Below are positions 63,199 to 64,000 of a DNA stretch of 64,000 bases, piece after piece. The translations under genes were made by a program, and so were the position numbers. Each line of letters starts with the position of its first letter. Position 1 is the first letter of the stretch. The notes beneath the pieces are model-generated. The model was given only the letters and a program-made list of their open reading frames with translations, was not told where the DNA came from and searched no databases. This DNA comes from Kitasatospora sp. NBC_01287 (GTDB taxonomy: Bacteria > Actinomycetota > Actinomycetes > Streptomycetales > Streptomycetaceae), in the NCBI RefSeq assembly GCF_026340565.1, contig NZ_JAPEPB010000001.1:6794001-6858000 (forward strand), written 5' to 3'.

Positions 63199-63743
63199 TC
63201 AGTACGCGAGCAGGCCAGTGGTGTCGAGGACGAAACCGAAGGGCTCGGGGATGTGGACGGATTCCCCGAAGGCGGCGTCCTCCCGGAGCCGGTAGCGGTC
63301 GTTCTCGGGCTCGCTGAGCAGGGTCACGGTCTTACGTCCGGGATCGACGATCAGATAGGCGGGGATCCCCATCCGGGGATAGTCCCGGACCTTTCCCTCC
63401 CAGTCGTTCTCCGGGTTCGAGGGGGAGACGATCTCGACGGCGATCAGGGCGACCTCGGCTGGAATCCGGTTCTCCGTGGTCGCCATCGCGTCCTCGGGGA
63501 GGTAGGTCAGGTCCGGGTTGCGGAGTTTGCCGATCGCGGGTGAGGACAGATCGGAGTTCCCGGATGCCAGGTAGCCCTCCGGGGCGTGGGCCTCGAACTG
63601 ACGCTGGATCAGGGCCGGGTTCCGCTGGTGGATACCCGAGGCGAGGCTTGCATGATGATCAGATCGCCGGAGACCTCGACCTTGATGTTCTTCGGCGCGA
63701 TCCTGCGGGCTTCCTCGATCAGGTCGAGGTGGTGCGCGGACAT
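63199..63743 (-). pseudogene. Uma2 family gene with one-base frameshift
   Basis: The ATG at 63743 after GGAGGACAG opens MSAHHLDLIEEARRIAPKNI and ...DLIIMQASP. The frame must then shift by one base near 63637-63642 to continue SGIHQRNPALIQRQFEAHAP and the Uma2 core LIAVEIVSPSNPENDWEGKV and GIPAYLIVDP. The total of 545 bases is one short of 182 codons, so a single base is missing. Either a recent pseudogene or a sequencing error in a C/G run. Confidence 0.78.
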
Positions 63744-63797
63744 CTGTCCTCCTGGGCCGGCTCGCCCCCGGCGTAGACGGCCCACTCGTGGCCAGGC

Positions 63798-64000
63798 TCA
63801 CTTCCGCGGGTTCGCCCTCCGGGTCGGCTCGGCCGTGGTCGGGTCCTCGGGCCAGGGGTGGCGCGGGTAGCGGCCGCGCAGGTCGGCGCGGACGGCGCGG
63901 TAGCCCTCGCGCCAGAAGCCGGCCAGGTCACCGGTGACGGCGGCCGGGCGCCCGGCGGGGGAGAGCAGGTGGACGGTGAGCGGGATGCGGCCGCCGGCCA
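63798..64000 (-). CDS. hrpB: ATP-dependent helicase HrpB, C-terminal end only
   Basis: The last 67 codons are visible on the minus strand: IPLTVHLLSPAGRPAAVTGD, then LAGFWREGYRAVRADLRGRY and PRHPWPEDPTTAEPTRRANP with a stop at 63798. The LAGFW...YRAVR...LRGRYPxHPWPEDP pattern is the characteristic end of HrpB helicases. The motor domains lie beyond the window edge. Confidence 0.85.
   Translation of the reverse strand, partial: AGGRIPLTVHLLSPAGRPAAVTGDLAGFWREGYRAVRADLRGRYPRHPWPEDPTTAEPTRRANPRK

Overview
This window is very GC-rich actinobacterial DNA. Its gene order (hisDCB-hisH-priA-hisF, hisI-trpE, trpC-trpM-trpB-trpA, an oxidoreductase pair, lgt, gltBD, pyk, a liv operon, polA) is the core-chromosome order of Streptomyces and close relatives such as Kitasatospora. 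The family Streptomycetaceae fits well; the genus cannot be fixed from sequence alone. PriA replacing HisA/TrpF, TrpM, XRE/DUF397 pairs, GTG starts and apparently leaderless genes all agree with this.

Layout. 1-2.25 kb: a truncated lipoprotein gene, then an FMN reductase divergent from an XRE/MmyB regulator. 2.3-7.1 kb: an accessory island with three small minus-strand genes, a DUF5753/DUF397 regulator pair, and a three-gene RiPP cluster (precursor, ATP-grasp ligase, protein-isoaspartate-methyltransferase homologue), which I read as an aspartimidylated graspetide pathway. The island lies between an intact gene (7.1-9.0 kb) and a roughly 90-bp copy of that gene's 3' end (2.28-2.37 kb). 9.1-16.2 kb: histidine genes, including a 49-residue membrane protein and a RidA protein inside the run. 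16.3-23.6 kb: tryptophan genes, with a Uma2 nuclease-like gene, three small membrane-protein genes and the 50-residue TrpM. 23.8-27.7 kb: a MauE/DoxX-DsbA redox pair, lgt and a VIT1-family transporter. 28.1-34.2 kb: glutamate synthase.

34.4-52.6 kb is mixed. It holds a broken ArsR gene, a lipoprotein, an XRE regulator with aldehyde dehydrogenase, a three-gene operon of substrate-binding/VWA proteins, pyk, a trypco2 plus protease-STAND pair (44.0-48.4 kb) that looks like a predicted conflict system, an ADP-ribosylglycohydrolase, a stretch of gene debris (49.5-50.8 kb), an HTH/LAGLIDADG-like protein beside tRNA-Leu(CAA), and an ANTAR response regulator. 52.7-58.4 kb is a complete branched-chain amino-acid ABC transporter operon (livFGMHK, minus strand). 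59.0-64.0 kb holds a hotdog thioesterase, polA, a GNAT acetyltransferase overlapping the polA 3' end, a kinase remnant, a frameshifted Uma2 gene and the 3' end of hrpB.

How parts work together: the his and trp blocks share PriA, which serves both pathways. GltBD supplies glutamate for the transaminase and amidotransferase steps. The most interesting accessory modules are the graspetide cluster and the trypco2/protease-STAND pair.
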